Of a DNA stretch of 64,000 bases, positions 53,285 through 62,412 are shown one piece after another; positions within the stretch are counted from its first letter, which is position 1, and each line of letters begins with the position of its first letter. The notes under the pieces are model-generated. The model did not search any database, was not told where the DNA came from, and saw only the letters and a program-made list of their open reading frames with translations. This DNA comes from CAWJTV01 sp963845695 (lineage in GTDB: Bacteria > Planctomycetota > Planctomycetia > Isosphaerales > Isosphaeraceae), in the NCBI GenBank assembly GCA_963845695.1, contig CAWJTQ010000017.1, positions 124,001 through 188,000 on the forward strand, given 5' to 3'. The translations under genes were made by a program, and so were the position numbers.

Positions 53285-54627
53285 GAGGAAGAGTCCTCTC
53301 GGGACGGAGAAAGGTTGGAATCAAGGGATCGGCGACGGGCCACAGCCAGGCGAGAGGCGAACCAGGCCAGGAGCCCGACCAAGAAGTAGATGAGCGCTGT
53401 TGACGCGATGGCTCCATCGAGACCGAAGCGCTTCGACGCCTTACCGACGGACCAAGGAGCCAGGAGTCCGCCGGTCCACCCCACAGTGTTCATGAGTCCC
53501 GCGGCCGTACCGCGGTCTTCGGAGGGGACGACATCGAAGAGCGAAGCGAAGATATTGGCGTCGTACATCCCCTTGCACAGTCCGGCGCCGATCAACGCGG
53601 CGATGACCATCGCGAGGGCGTCCGACTGGCCTGCGAAGAACACGAACGGTGCCCCCAGAATCAGACCGAGACTCTGGATCAGGATTCGCCCACCCGCCGA
53701 CCGCCGGGCCGCCCAGTCGGCCGCTACACCCCCGCAGAGCGCGCCGACAAGACTCGCCAACGACCAGGTTGTCGAGATGGTGTTAGAATTGGCCAAATCC
53801 ACATGAAACTTTTCGAAAATATAGAGAGGCAGCCAGGTAAGGAACGTCGCGGCGACGAAGTTGGCGCCGACAAACACGCTCAGCAGTAAGGCGGCAGCGG
53901 GGTTCGATACGATTCTGACGACTTTCTCCATCAGTGTGCCGGACTCGGTAGAGAAGGACGGCCCGTCATCGAGCCCGTCTCGGTCCGGCTTCGTCCCACC
54001 CAGCTCGCCTTTGCCGCTGTCGCGAACCGGTTCTCGTAAGACGGTTCCGAGGAAGACTGCATAAGCGAGCCCGGCCAAGCCCAGCGTCCAGAACGGCGAC
54101 CGCCAGCCGTATCTCTGGCCCAGGTAGCCCGCCAGGACCGCGCCCCCGGCCGTCCCGAGATATACGCTCGTCTGGTGGATGCTCATGGCGCGCGAGCGGG
54201 TTCGCGGTCCATGATAATCGGCCAGGACGGACATCGAAGCTGGGAAGTAGAACGCTTCGCCCAGCCCCTCCGCCCCGCGGAACAGGACCAACTGGACAAA
54301 ACTCCGCGACAGGGCCGTGGCCGAGCAGATCACGCTCCAGAACGCCAGCCCCAGCGCGATCAGGAGACGGCGAGACAGGCGGTCTACCGTGTAGCCGGAG
54401 AACGGAGAGGCCAGCGCGTAGATCAACATGAACGCCGAGCCGAGCAATCCGAGTTGTTCGTTGTCGAGGTGGAACTCGCGCTTGAGTACGGGGAAGACCG
54501 CATTGACCGCCTGTCGGTCTGCATAATTGAAGAACCCGCAGAACCAGAGGAGTCCGACGACGAACCAAGGATAAGCCGCGCCCGAAACCAGCCAGAAGCG
54601 CCGAGTCTCAGGAGGTGCGTCTTGCAT
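53281..54627 (-). CDS. MFS transporter
   Basis: 448 residues from the ATG at 54627, chosen because GGAGG lies six bases upstream; a start 20 codons earlier would overlap the sialidase. Twelve membrane helices. The MFS signature between helices 2 and 3 is seen (GSAFMLIYALASPFSGYTVDRLSRR, read in part), and FRGAEGLGEAFYFPASMSVL follows, as in Spinster/glucarate-type subfamilies. The early helix (FNYADRQAVNAVFPVLKREF) has the N-Y-x-D-R motif typical of these carriers, where it contributes to proton coupling. It lies between the sialidase and the permease, with overlaps on both ends. Likely imports the sialidase product (inference). Frame intact. Confidence 0.92.
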   Translation of the reverse strand: MQDAPPETRRFWLVSGAAYPWFVVGLLWFCGFFNYADRQAVNAVFPVLKREFHLDNEQLGLLGSAFMLIYALASPFSGYTVDRLSRRLLIALGLAFWSVICSATALSRSFVQLVLFRGAEGLGEAFYFPASMSVLADYHGPRTRSRAMSIHQTSVYLGTAGGAVLAGYLGQRYGWRSPFWTLGLAGLAYAVFLGTVLREPVRDSGKGELGGTKPDRDGLDDGPSFSTESGTLMEKVVRIVSNPAAALLLSVFVGANFVAATFLTWLPLYIFEKFHVDLANSNTISTTWSLASLVGALCGGVAADWAARRSAGGRILIQSLGLILGAPFVFFAGQSDALAMVIAALIGAGLCKGMYDANIFASLFDVVPSEDRGTAAGLMNTVGWTGGLLAPWSVGKASKRFGLDGAIASTALIYFLVGLLAWFASRLAVARRRSLDSNLSPSREDSSS

Positions 54628-54673
54628 TCGGTCCTCCGGGCAGGACGGCCTCGGGGCGTCAAGGCGTCGGGAT

Positions 54674-55877
54674 TCATTCGGGTTCATTCGACACGAGCCA
54701 GTCTTCGCTGATCCGGGCGTGCTCGATGGTGCTCCCCTGCCCTGTTAGTCTGTGCGTATAGGTCACATGGATCGAGCCGTCGCTGGCCTGAATGATCGAC
54801 GGATAATGAAACTGGCCCTCGCCGGGCGGGCAACGCTCCAGGTGGCGCGTCCACTTCCAGCTCTTCGCCTCATCGTCCGAGACCGAGACGGCCAGCGAGT
54901 GCCTCCCGGCGGGAGAGTCGTTGTAGACCAGGGCCCAGCGACCGCTCGTCAGTCGGATGGCCTCGATCCCGGCGCCGGGGTTGGGAAAGCGGGAATCGGT
55001 CACAGGCGACCATGAAACGCCATCATCGGAGGACGTGCTCAACCGGATCCGATGATGAGGACCATTATCGCGCATGAAGGCGACCAGGCTGCCGTCGTTC
55101 TTTCGGACAAGGCTGGGCTGGATATTGCCGAAGCCGATGAGCGGCCGGCTCGCCGTCCAGCTCGCGCCGCGATCGTCCGAAATCGCCATGATCGAGGCCG
55201 AAAACGTATCGGAGTACAGGGGCAGGATCCAGCGCCCGGAGGGTAGAACCAACGGATGGACACGCGGCATCCAACCGAGGCGCTGATAGAGCTCGTCGCG
55301 GGAGCGTTCTGTCGCCTCGTCGAGGATGCGCCGAGACTTTGTCTTGTCCTCACCGCTGAGACCTGCGATCGCGCGCTGCATCTCGCTGGCGAAGTCCTTG
55401 GGTGTCACATGAAGGACACCCGTGGACGACCATTTCGGAGCACCCGCGTCGGGTGAAGGATGGTCGCATCGCGGCGTACTTCAACAGGGCGCCTTCCCAT
55501 CGGTGATCGAGGATGGTGGGCCAGAAGAGCCAGAGCGATCCATCCGGAGCGGCGAAGAGCGCCGGGTTGCAGTCGGGATACCCGGGCGTGTCGGCCATGA
55601 GGAAACGTGGCTCCCACGACTTGCTCCCCTTGCGGAGCCAGGCACCTTGAATGACCACGTCGTCGGACTTCCTCTCGCCGCTGCCGGAATACCAGGCGGC
55701 CAGCAGGCTGCCGTCGGCCATCTCGACGACGCACGAAGCGTGGTTGTGCTTGGGCTCGGGAGGGAAAATGGCGACTCGCTCCGGACCTGGGGGCGCAGCC
55801 CAAGTCATCCCCCCTCCCACACGCAGGATGACGCCGAGAGCTAGTAGCGAGGACCAGAGTCCGCGAGATTCCCTCAT
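54674..55877 (-). CDS. secreted sialidase-like (BNR repeat) glycoside hydrolase, apparent frameshift
   Basis: Reconstructed as about 400 residues. ATG at 55877 has GGAGG upstream. The signal peptide ends near TWAAPPG. Sialidase-type beta-propeller landmarks: HNHASCVVEMADGSLLAAWYSG, then GALLKYA before the break. In the other frame: HPLVLPSGRWILPLYSDTF, ISDDRGASWTASRPL, TSSDDGVSWSPVTDSRFPNPG, SVSDDEAKSWKWTRHLE, and FHYPSIIQASDGSIHVTYTH. These contain Asp-box-like S-x-D-x-G-x-x-W motifs. The frame changes near 55475; one base removed gives 401 codons including PDAGAPKWSSTGVLHVTPKDF. Planctomycete members are annotated as exo-alpha-sialidases, but the sugar is unverified. The stop is 46 bases before the MFS start. 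Confidence 0.85.
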
Positions 55878-56020
55878 TCCGTACGCCTCCCCTGATCTCG
55901 GCGCTCCCTATCGACAAGACGATGAGTCTACGGCGAGAGAGCGCACGAGGCAAGCGGCCGGTGAGGCTGAGGGCGCTCATCACGGGTTCCGGCTGTTAAT
56001 GGCTCGATCGAGCAAGCGAG

Positions 56021-56549
56021 CTACGGTTTGCGGTCTCGGCCAGGCTTCCGGCGCGCGGATTTCTTGGGGCGGCGCTCGGGCTTTCGACTTTTCTTCTTGG
56101 CTATCCGCCCCGTCTCCGCCAAGCTTTCCAAGTCAGCCAGGTCTTGAGGGCGACCGACGGCGCGATTGTTCGCGATCAAGTGCTCGCGCGAGATGACATG
56201 TCCGATAACGCCGTCGAAGTCGATATTGACTCGGTTTGGGCCAGGCATCGGCAAAGCGAACGCCCTCGATTGACATCAAGACGTTGACACGGGCTGGGGG
56301 ACGCCCCATCTGGTAGAAGAACCCCTTCGCCGCAAAATCGGCTTGGGTCAGGTTTACAAGCGGCGCACCGAATCTCTCGAGTGCCCTGAAGACCGCACGG
56401 GCGTTATCCGGAGAGGCCTCGATCCAGATATCGAGGTCTTTCGTATACCGAGGTTCTGTGTACGCCATGACCGCGTATCCACCAACCACGAGATAACGAA
56501 CTTTATAATCGTTGAAGACTTTCAACAGATCTTTGAAGTCGGAGTTCAT
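56021..56549 (-). CDS. nucleotidyltransferase-fold protein, apparent frameshift
   Basis: Reconstructed as 175 residues. The nucleotidyltransferase signature is clear: YKVRYLVVGGYAVMAYTEPR then YTKDLDIWIEAS, with the Gly-Gly loop and the Asp-x-Asp metal site. It continues RALERFGAPL, FAAKGFFYQMGRPPARVNVL and VNIDFDGVIGHVISREHL, ending in a basic tail (KKKSRKPERRPKKSARRK). One extra A in AAA near 56240 shifts the frame; without it the join reads FADAWPNRVNIDFDG. Related to AbiEii/MenT-like and DUF6036-type families, some of which are toxins. It starts inside the preceding small gene (47-base overlap). I consider it a possible toxin or tRNA-modifying partner of that gene. Confidence 0.8.
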
Positions 56550-56787
56550 GCGGATCCCTACCGTGGGTGCGCCAGTGAAGCTCAACCAACTCCCAGGCGG
56601 CCCGGAAGATCGCCGCATGTCCCTGTCGCTGCCAGTACTCGATGTCGAATGACCGGTCCATGTCGCGGATCCGGCCATACCGTTCCATAACGGAGTCTCC
56701 CTCTTCCGTGGTTCGAACTCGCGGGACGGCCACGGGACCGCCAGGTTGCTCGGTGCTGCCGGAGTATTTCCGAGATGGTTTTCTCAT
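56503..56787 (-). CDS. small helical protein overlapping the nucleotidyltransferase gene
   Basis: About 94 residues from the ATG at 56787 (an ATG 12 codons upstream is possible). A basic, disordered N-terminus (MRKPSRKYSGS) precedes MERYGRIRDMDRSFDIEYWQ, a region with Asp/Trp/Tyr-rich helices, then AAIFRAAWELVELHWRTHGRD and ELRLQRSVESLQRL. No named domain is recognised. The end overlaps the following nucleotidyltransferase start by 47 bases in another frame, which implies coupled translation. Similar small proteins appear beside nucleotidyltransferases in other genomes, so an antitoxin-like or adaptor function is a reasonable hypothesis only. Confidence 0.65.
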   Translation of the reverse strand: MRKPSRKYSGSTEQPGGPVAVPRVRTTEEGDSVMERYGRIRDMDRSFDIEYWQRQGHAAIFRAAWELVELHWRTHGRDPHELRLQRSVESLQRL

Positions 56788-56826
56788 CGAGTTTTCCCTT
56801 TTCCGGAGACTCGCGGCCGTCAAATC

Positions 56827-59746
56827 TCAGCGCCTGGTCGCGCCGTCCTTGGTGCCCGACGTGTGGCGGCCAGGAGCGGTCGGACGGCCGACAGGTAATC
56901 GGAACTTGCGATTCACGACGCGCTGAGAATTGTAGTTGGCTGCATGAACGACAAGTGCCGGCACATCCCGATAGCCTGGGGGAGAATCAAGAGTATTCCC
57001 CTCGGCATTCACGATGAGTTCGCCAGGGTCCAGGGAAGGCTGATAGCCGATGGTCAGGCCCGGGAGTGGTTTCTTGGCGTCGGCGCGCGCCATCGTGGCC
57101 AGGAAGGGCGCAGACCATCTCACGACGTTATTGCGAAGCACGACGCTCATGTAGGTCCGTCCCTTGTTCGTCTTGATGGCTGACGAATGCTCGACCCCGA
57201 CGACACCCCCCTGTTCGCAGTCTTCCAGGATGTTCCCCTCGATGACGCCGCCGAGGAACGGCGCGTGCGACCAGCCCCAGATCATCGGGTGTTCGGTCGG
57301 CGTAGCCATCATCCGGAACGCCAGGCCGCCACCCAGCAAATGGTTGTTCACGACGCGGGTGCCGAAATGGTTACCGGCGAGGACGAAGCTGTCGGATCGA
57401 CGGCCGCCGCGGATGTCGATGGTGTTCCCCTCGAAAACCTCGTTGACGAAACCCGAGGAGATCGAGACGGCGTCTGTACCGCGCGGGATGGGCTCGTCAA
57501 CCAGGAACGTCGTGGGATCGATGGCCTGAGAGACGCGTCGCCAGGACCCGGCGCCCGGTCCGGACAGGATCGAGACCACATCGCCGGGTCGAATCATATC
57601 CCACTGGGGTTGGCCGGTCCGGACGACCTTGCCATCGGCGGACATTGCGAAGACTTTTCCTTCGTATTTGACGGAGTAGCCCTCGGTCAGGATCATTTCC
57701 GGCTCGTTCATCCAGGGGATGGTATCGTCGTCGCGTGCCCCGACTCCCTCCATCGTATTCTGCTCGACCCGATCCTGGACGCCGGCGCCCGTGAAAACCA
57801 GGAAGCGCCAGGTCTTCCCGCTGGGCTCCGGCGAGGAAAGCCGGTTCCCGCGAATCACGATGTCATGGACGTTGTGGCCGGTCAGGAACCCGTGAGAGAA
57901 ACTACCGGCCGGTGTGCCACGGTAGTCATTATCCACGATCTGCCAGGGGCCGTCGAAGAACTCGATCGTGCCACCTCGCAGGACGTTCTTCGCGATCACG
58001 CCGGATTGCGCGTGAACTAATCGCATCAGTCGAATCGCCTCGATCCAGCCCTTGGGATTCTCGACGGCTGGGTGCTCGAGGTCGAGTCCGGTGAAAACCA
58101 CATTCAGCTTGTACTCATCGTACCCGGGGTCCAAGTTGTCAGTCATCCCGATGACCGCCGGACCGTAGGACACGTCATGGTTCCACCTCACGGTCCCCTC
58201 AAAGCGGACCGCGAACCCGTTTAGCGTCGTATTGCTGCAACGCACCTTGATGGCGGTTGTCCAGGGGGAATCGGCTTGGTCCTGAGCGAAGAGGAGCGTC
58301 GCGCCGCCTCTCGAGGTCAGGGTCACAGGCCGATTGAGCACCAGGGGGTGAGTGAGCCGGTAGGTTCCCTGCGAAAGGACGATGGTCCCGTAGCGATCCA
58401 CCAGTGATTGAAGGTCGTCTCCGGGCCGCGCATCGACATGGGTCGACGCGGGCGACGGTGCCCGGCGGCCGAGATCGCAAGTCGCTCCGGAAAACCGGGC
58501 GTAGGACATCCGGCCGTCGGTGGAGATCAGCCGTACCGTGAAGGTCTCATCCGCGCGCGTCGCGGCATGGGGAAAAGAACAGGTCAACCGACGTGCGATC
58601 GCGTCGAAGCCTCACGTCCAGTGGTTCGAATAACGTGCCGGCAGGGAGTGCCACGCGGTCGCTACCGCGATAAACCCAGACTCCGCGAACCGATCCGGTC
58701 AGCACGACCGCGCCCAGCCGGGACGCTGCGGACAGCCCGCTCAGGACGACGTGTACGTCTCCCATTCGCGCCTGTCTGTCCCCGTCCTGGCCCAGCCATT
58801 TCGCCGTGAGGGACCGTTCCTCGATCTTCGGCAGGGGCGGCTGGGCGATGCGAAGCGACGGGGTGAATCGCCCCGCGACGACGGTCACTACATCGCGTTT
58901 CTCGTTCACGTAGAACACGGTGATCTTGAGTCGATGGCCGGTCAGGTCGCGCTCGGGCTGGAAGAAGAGGTCGCCCTGCGACGCATCCTTGACCTCACGG
59001 ATCAGCTCCGCGTTGGGAGAAACCTGGGGATTCGTCCCGAACTCCCAGTGAGCTCCGGAGGGACCGTCAATCCGGATCGACTGGATCGGCACCTTGATGC
59101 CCAGCTTGCCGAGCCGAATTCGCGCATCCTGGATGCCGTCCGGACCGACCGATGCACCATTACCGACCCAGTCGTGACGGTCCTGTCCGACCCATTGCGC
59201 CTGGAGCGCCGCGCCGGGCACTCGCAGGAACGGATCGGTCTTGCGCGACCGGACTTCCGCCTCCACCGTCGAGCCATCATCGTAGCGGAGCGAGACATGG
59301 TAGATGCGACCGGTTTCCACTCGGCTGGGCTCGAGATAGAGATCGGCCGTCGCCGCTCCCTTCGTCCGCTTCAACTCGGCCTTCCAGGCGAACGATTGAG
59401 CATGATATTGCCACTGGTCGCCGCCCTGCGGCTGCACGTCGATGAAGGCCACCTCGCGACTCGGGTCGAGCCCCCCGAGTAGTAGATGGATGTCCTGCAC
59501 CTCACTCGGCTCCATCCGGTTGTTGGGACTGACGAAATCCTGCCCATCCTGGCCGATCCAGCGCACCGTAAACCCTCGTGCCGCCCGGCCGCGCTGGTAG
59601 GAAGTGCGATGGATTGGTCTGTCGCGCGACGATTGGGCGTCGAACGCGGGAGTGGCAAGACGATCGTCTCCGATCGTCGCTCCAGACAGGTTTGCTGCGA
59701 TGCCCAACGTGCTGACCAGCAGGTACATCCTTGATGTCGAGCGCAT
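56827..59746 (-). CDS. secreted protein: three WxGQDG beta-domains plus right-handed beta-helix, apparent frameshift
   Basis: Reconstructed as 972 residues. ATG at 59746 follows GGAGG; the signal peptide ends LSGATIG. Three related modules of ~120 residues begin FTVRWIGQDGQDFVSP, LQAQWVGQDRHDWVGN and LTAKWLGQDGDRQARM. Each continues with V/I-x-L-x-G-L (HLLLGGL, RLGKL, VVLSGL) and ends DLYLEP, DLFFQP, DLFFPH. They resemble beta-sandwich carbohydrate-binding modules. The remainder is a parallel beta-helix: GTYRLTHPLVLNRPVTL, NTTLNGFAVRFEG, NVHDIVIRGNRL, FEGNTIDIRGGR, GVIEGNILEDCEQGG. The frame breaks near 58567 (TTTT where TTT fits). Pectate-lyase-like or glycan-cleaving activity is possible. 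Secreted. Confidence 0.8.
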
Positions 59747-60386
59747 CACCACCTCCATGAGTGAACCTGGCGACCCTCCCGATGGCCCGGCATACGGAGC
59801 GGCGTGAACGATCCGGAAGGATCGGAAAGGCGTGCGGACTGGGCCGAGGATCATCTTACCAGGATTCCCGAGGGAATCGAGTGGACAATCTGGGTGCAGT
59901 CGCATTTCTGCGGTCGGGCCGCCGGGTTGTATGGCGTCGGTGACGTCCATTCGCCTCGATCCATTGTGCGCCTGTCTTCCCGCCGGAGTGACCCGCCGTG
60001 CCCTGGCCAGCGGTGGTGGCGCAGTGGCGAGGGAGGTATCCTCACACTGCCGCGCTGAAAAGTTGGTCTTGACTGAGGTTCTCGCGTGCCCGGCTGAGTC
60101 ATCTTTTGTGGCGCCGGACCGAGCCGAATTCGTCACCCCCTTGCGAAGGGGGGGCCGGAGCGGAGCGACGGTGGGGGGGGATCGAAAATGGGGGAAATGG
60201 GGACATCCCTCAATCCCGACGCAGGTTAGCGAACACAGCGAGATTACGAAGACTGGGAAGTCTCTCTTTCCAGGAGACCCTCGGATCGTGAGTGACTCGT
60301 ACATATCACCCGGCGGCGGTCGTTTGATCGTTGGGGGTTGGGCATCAGGGACGACGGGGTGTTTTCCGGCCCTCCGAAAGCGGGGT
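59747..60386. other. 640-base region without a recognisable gene
   Basis: Contains a G/C-run palindrome-like segment at about 60133-60178 (CCCCCTTGCGAAGGGGGGGCC, of the type found between genes in many high-GC genomes). The open frames here look like shadows with no ribosome binding site or recognisable product. It should hold the promoter of the beta-helix gene at its left end. Confidence 0.4.
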
Positions 60387-60824
60387 TCACTCGATCTCGT
60401 AGGTCGCGCCGCTCGGGTCCCAGGGAACGACCCGCTGGGCCACGCAGTCCATCAGCAGGTCGAGGTCTTCGAGCACGATGGCGCCAATCAAGGCGGTCTC
60501 GCGCTTCGGTTCGCAAATCGCGGTGAAGGTTCCGTGACGACCGAGGAGCTGGACGTAGACCCGCTCCACACCCTTGCGGCGGGCCCGTCGGCCGTCGGCG
60601 TAGCGGACGTTGATCGGGTCGCCCTGCGGCAAGCCTAGCCGTTTGACGACAGCCTCAGGCAGCACCAGCTTCGTCGCCCCGGAATCCACCAGGCCCTGGA
60701 TCGTGGCCCGGCGAATCTGATCGGCAGGCAAGTGGCCGTCCTTGGCGCGGATCATGTCCTCATCGTTGACGACCTCGAACTCAACGCTGAAGCGCCCCAC
60801 GCCGTGGTCTCCTCCGGTTCGCAT
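60387..60824 (-). CDS. retropepsin-like (clan AA) aspartic protease
   Basis: 145 residues from the ATG at 60824, with GGAAGGAGC upstream. Contains the single active-site triad of retroviral-type proteases, IQGLVDSGATKLVLPEAVVKR, then the flap-like VRYADGRRARRKGVERVYVQ and the second signature half AICEPKRETALIGAIVLEDL, in which L-I-G-x-x-x-L/I-E replaces the usual LLG. The length suits a soluble monomer that dimerises. Stand-alone clan AA proteases are common in planctomycetes and cyanobacteria. Substrate unknown. Isolated by ~560 bases upstream of its stop and ~770 bases after its start. Frame intact. Confidence 0.88.
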   Translation of the reverse strand: MRTGGDHGVGRFSVEFEVVNDEDMIRAKDGHLPADQIRRATIQGLVDSGATKLVLPEAVVKRLGLPQGDPINVRYADGRRARRKGVERVYVQLLGRHGTFTAICEPKRETALIGAIVLEDLDLLMDCVAQRVVPWDPSGATYEIE

Positions 60825-61591
60825 GGCCCTGCTCCTTCCGATCGGACTCGGATGGTTTCCCTTGTCCTTGGATGATCCAGGCTCCTCCAAGGCCCGGCAA
60901 CGGCACGACGCGGGTGATCGATGGCAATCCGCATTCGAGACTCCTCGCCGAAGACCACCAAATCCAGGACGGTGGAAAACCTGTGAGACCTGGCGATTTG
61001 GCGCCCTCACCCGGCCTTCGGCCGACCTCTCCCCGGGGGAAAAGGGTCTGCCGAGCGGAATGGCGAACCGTCAGGATCGGCACCTCATCCTCGTGGAGCG
61101 TGAACGGGCCACAGACGAGCGGTGGCTGCGCTGGGAGTGGGCGGGTCATGTCCGCCTGGATTGGCCAGGCTTGCGGGCGGGCTGCGCCCGCCTGGGGCCG
61201 CCGCGGAGTGGCTCCGATGACGACCCGCAGACGGTCGCGGCTGATGCGTTGGGGATGTCGAGGACCATCCGAACCGGAGGGACGACCCCGGTGACCGCCG
61301 GTTGGGCCTGCCGATCCGCAGCGCGGCGGTCGAGAGCCTGATCCAGCCGATGAACCGTCGCAGGAACGGGACGGAGCCGTTCGGGAAGGAGGAGGGACCG
61401 AGGGCCCGGTTGCCCGTGCGAGCGGCGTACGTGAGCGAAGATGGTCGAGCGGAGCGTGATGGGTCTTGGCCGCGGCCGCACCCACGGGCCGATGGGACCG
61501 GTCGCCTTCGCCCTTGATCTGCATCGACAAGAACGCGATTGCACCCGGACAATTCCGACACGCGCGGGTTGAACTCCCCACGGTGGCATAC
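60825..61591. other. 767-base region without a recognisable gene
   Basis: Several open frames of 140-290 codons overlap here on both strands, but none has a start with a ribosome binding site or a recognisable domain; composition is Arg/Pro/Ser-rich as expected of shadow frames in high-GC DNA. At about 61009-61048 there is a repeat-like segment, CCTCACCCGGCCTTCGGCCG followed by ACCTCTCCCCGGGGGAAA, of a kind scattered between genes in many genomes. Confidence 0.4.
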
Positions 61592-62412
61592 TCAAGGGAC
61601 GCGCCATGGTTGGACGCCGGCCCGCTTGAAGAGGGGGTCGAGCCGTCGAGACAACTCGGCCAGATGATGGCTGGGCACTTCGGGATAGAGGTGGTGTTCC
61701 AGATGGTAGGTCAACTCCAGGAAGAGCGCCGGGACGATCCATCCGCGCAGGGTGTGGGTCTGCGTCAGCGGCGTCTCGCCATAGTGGCGGTGGGGAAGGT
61801 GGACCGTCAGGAGTGGGTAGACCCAACTGCCGATGATAGCGAGCACCACGTAGATCATCACCGCGGGCGTCCACGACAGGAATCCAAGCCCCGCGAGTGG
61901 CAGAGCGAACGCCCAGGCGGCCTCGGCGAGCAACCACCGTCGCTGGCTGCTGGCGGGCTTGCTCCGGGAGTAGGCCCAGCACCAGAGCCGGGGCAGGAAC
62001 AGTGGCCCCCACAAGATCGATCCCAGCAGGCTCATGCGGGCGGGGTCGCCCTCCGGGTCATCGGGGTTCGGGAATACGCGGTGGTGACGCAGGTGGGTGG
62101 CTCGGTAGGCATGTCCACTCTCCATGAGGACGGCCCCCAGCGCGAAGACGCCCACTCCGTTTGTCGAGGCGACAGGCCGAGCGATCCGTGAACCACGTCA
62201 TGCGTCACGGTCACCACGGCGACGAATATCAAGAAGACCAGGAAGGGCGTCAACCACCATTGGCCCGCGCAGGCCGCCACGGCGTAGGCAGCGACGCCCA
62301 AAAACGGCCGAGCCAGCGCGAGCCTCTTCTGGGTGTGCGTCGTCGTCAGCAGGTCGTCGCCGAGCGAGCTCAGCGTGGGGATTTCCAGGTCAGGGCATGT
62401 CGAAAGCGGCAC
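61592..62412 (-). CDS. membrane fatty-acid-desaturase-type oxygenase, apparent frameshift
   Basis: Reconstructed as 273 residues. GTG at 62412 follows GAGGAG by six bases and lies 23 bases inside the end of the upstream FAD-oxidoreductase gene. Three histidine boxes that bind the di-iron centre are present: HDVVH, HLRHH and HLEHH. Membrane segments include LTPFLVFLIFVAVVTV and AVMIYVVLAIIGSWVYPLL. A G missing from a run near 62153 breaks the frame; restoring it reads SPRQTEWGVFALGAVLMESGHA. The family covers acyl desaturases and carotenoid hydroxylases/ketolases. The overlap with a phytoene-desaturase-like gene favours a carotenoid or related isoprenoid substrate (inference). Confidence 0.88.

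Noticed and set aside
60781..62012. Overlapping minus-strand frames of 150-290 codons between the aspartic protease and the desaturase
   Set aside because: Arg/Pro/Ser-rich, no signal or domain, no ribosome binding site, and part overlaps the desaturase in the wrong frame.
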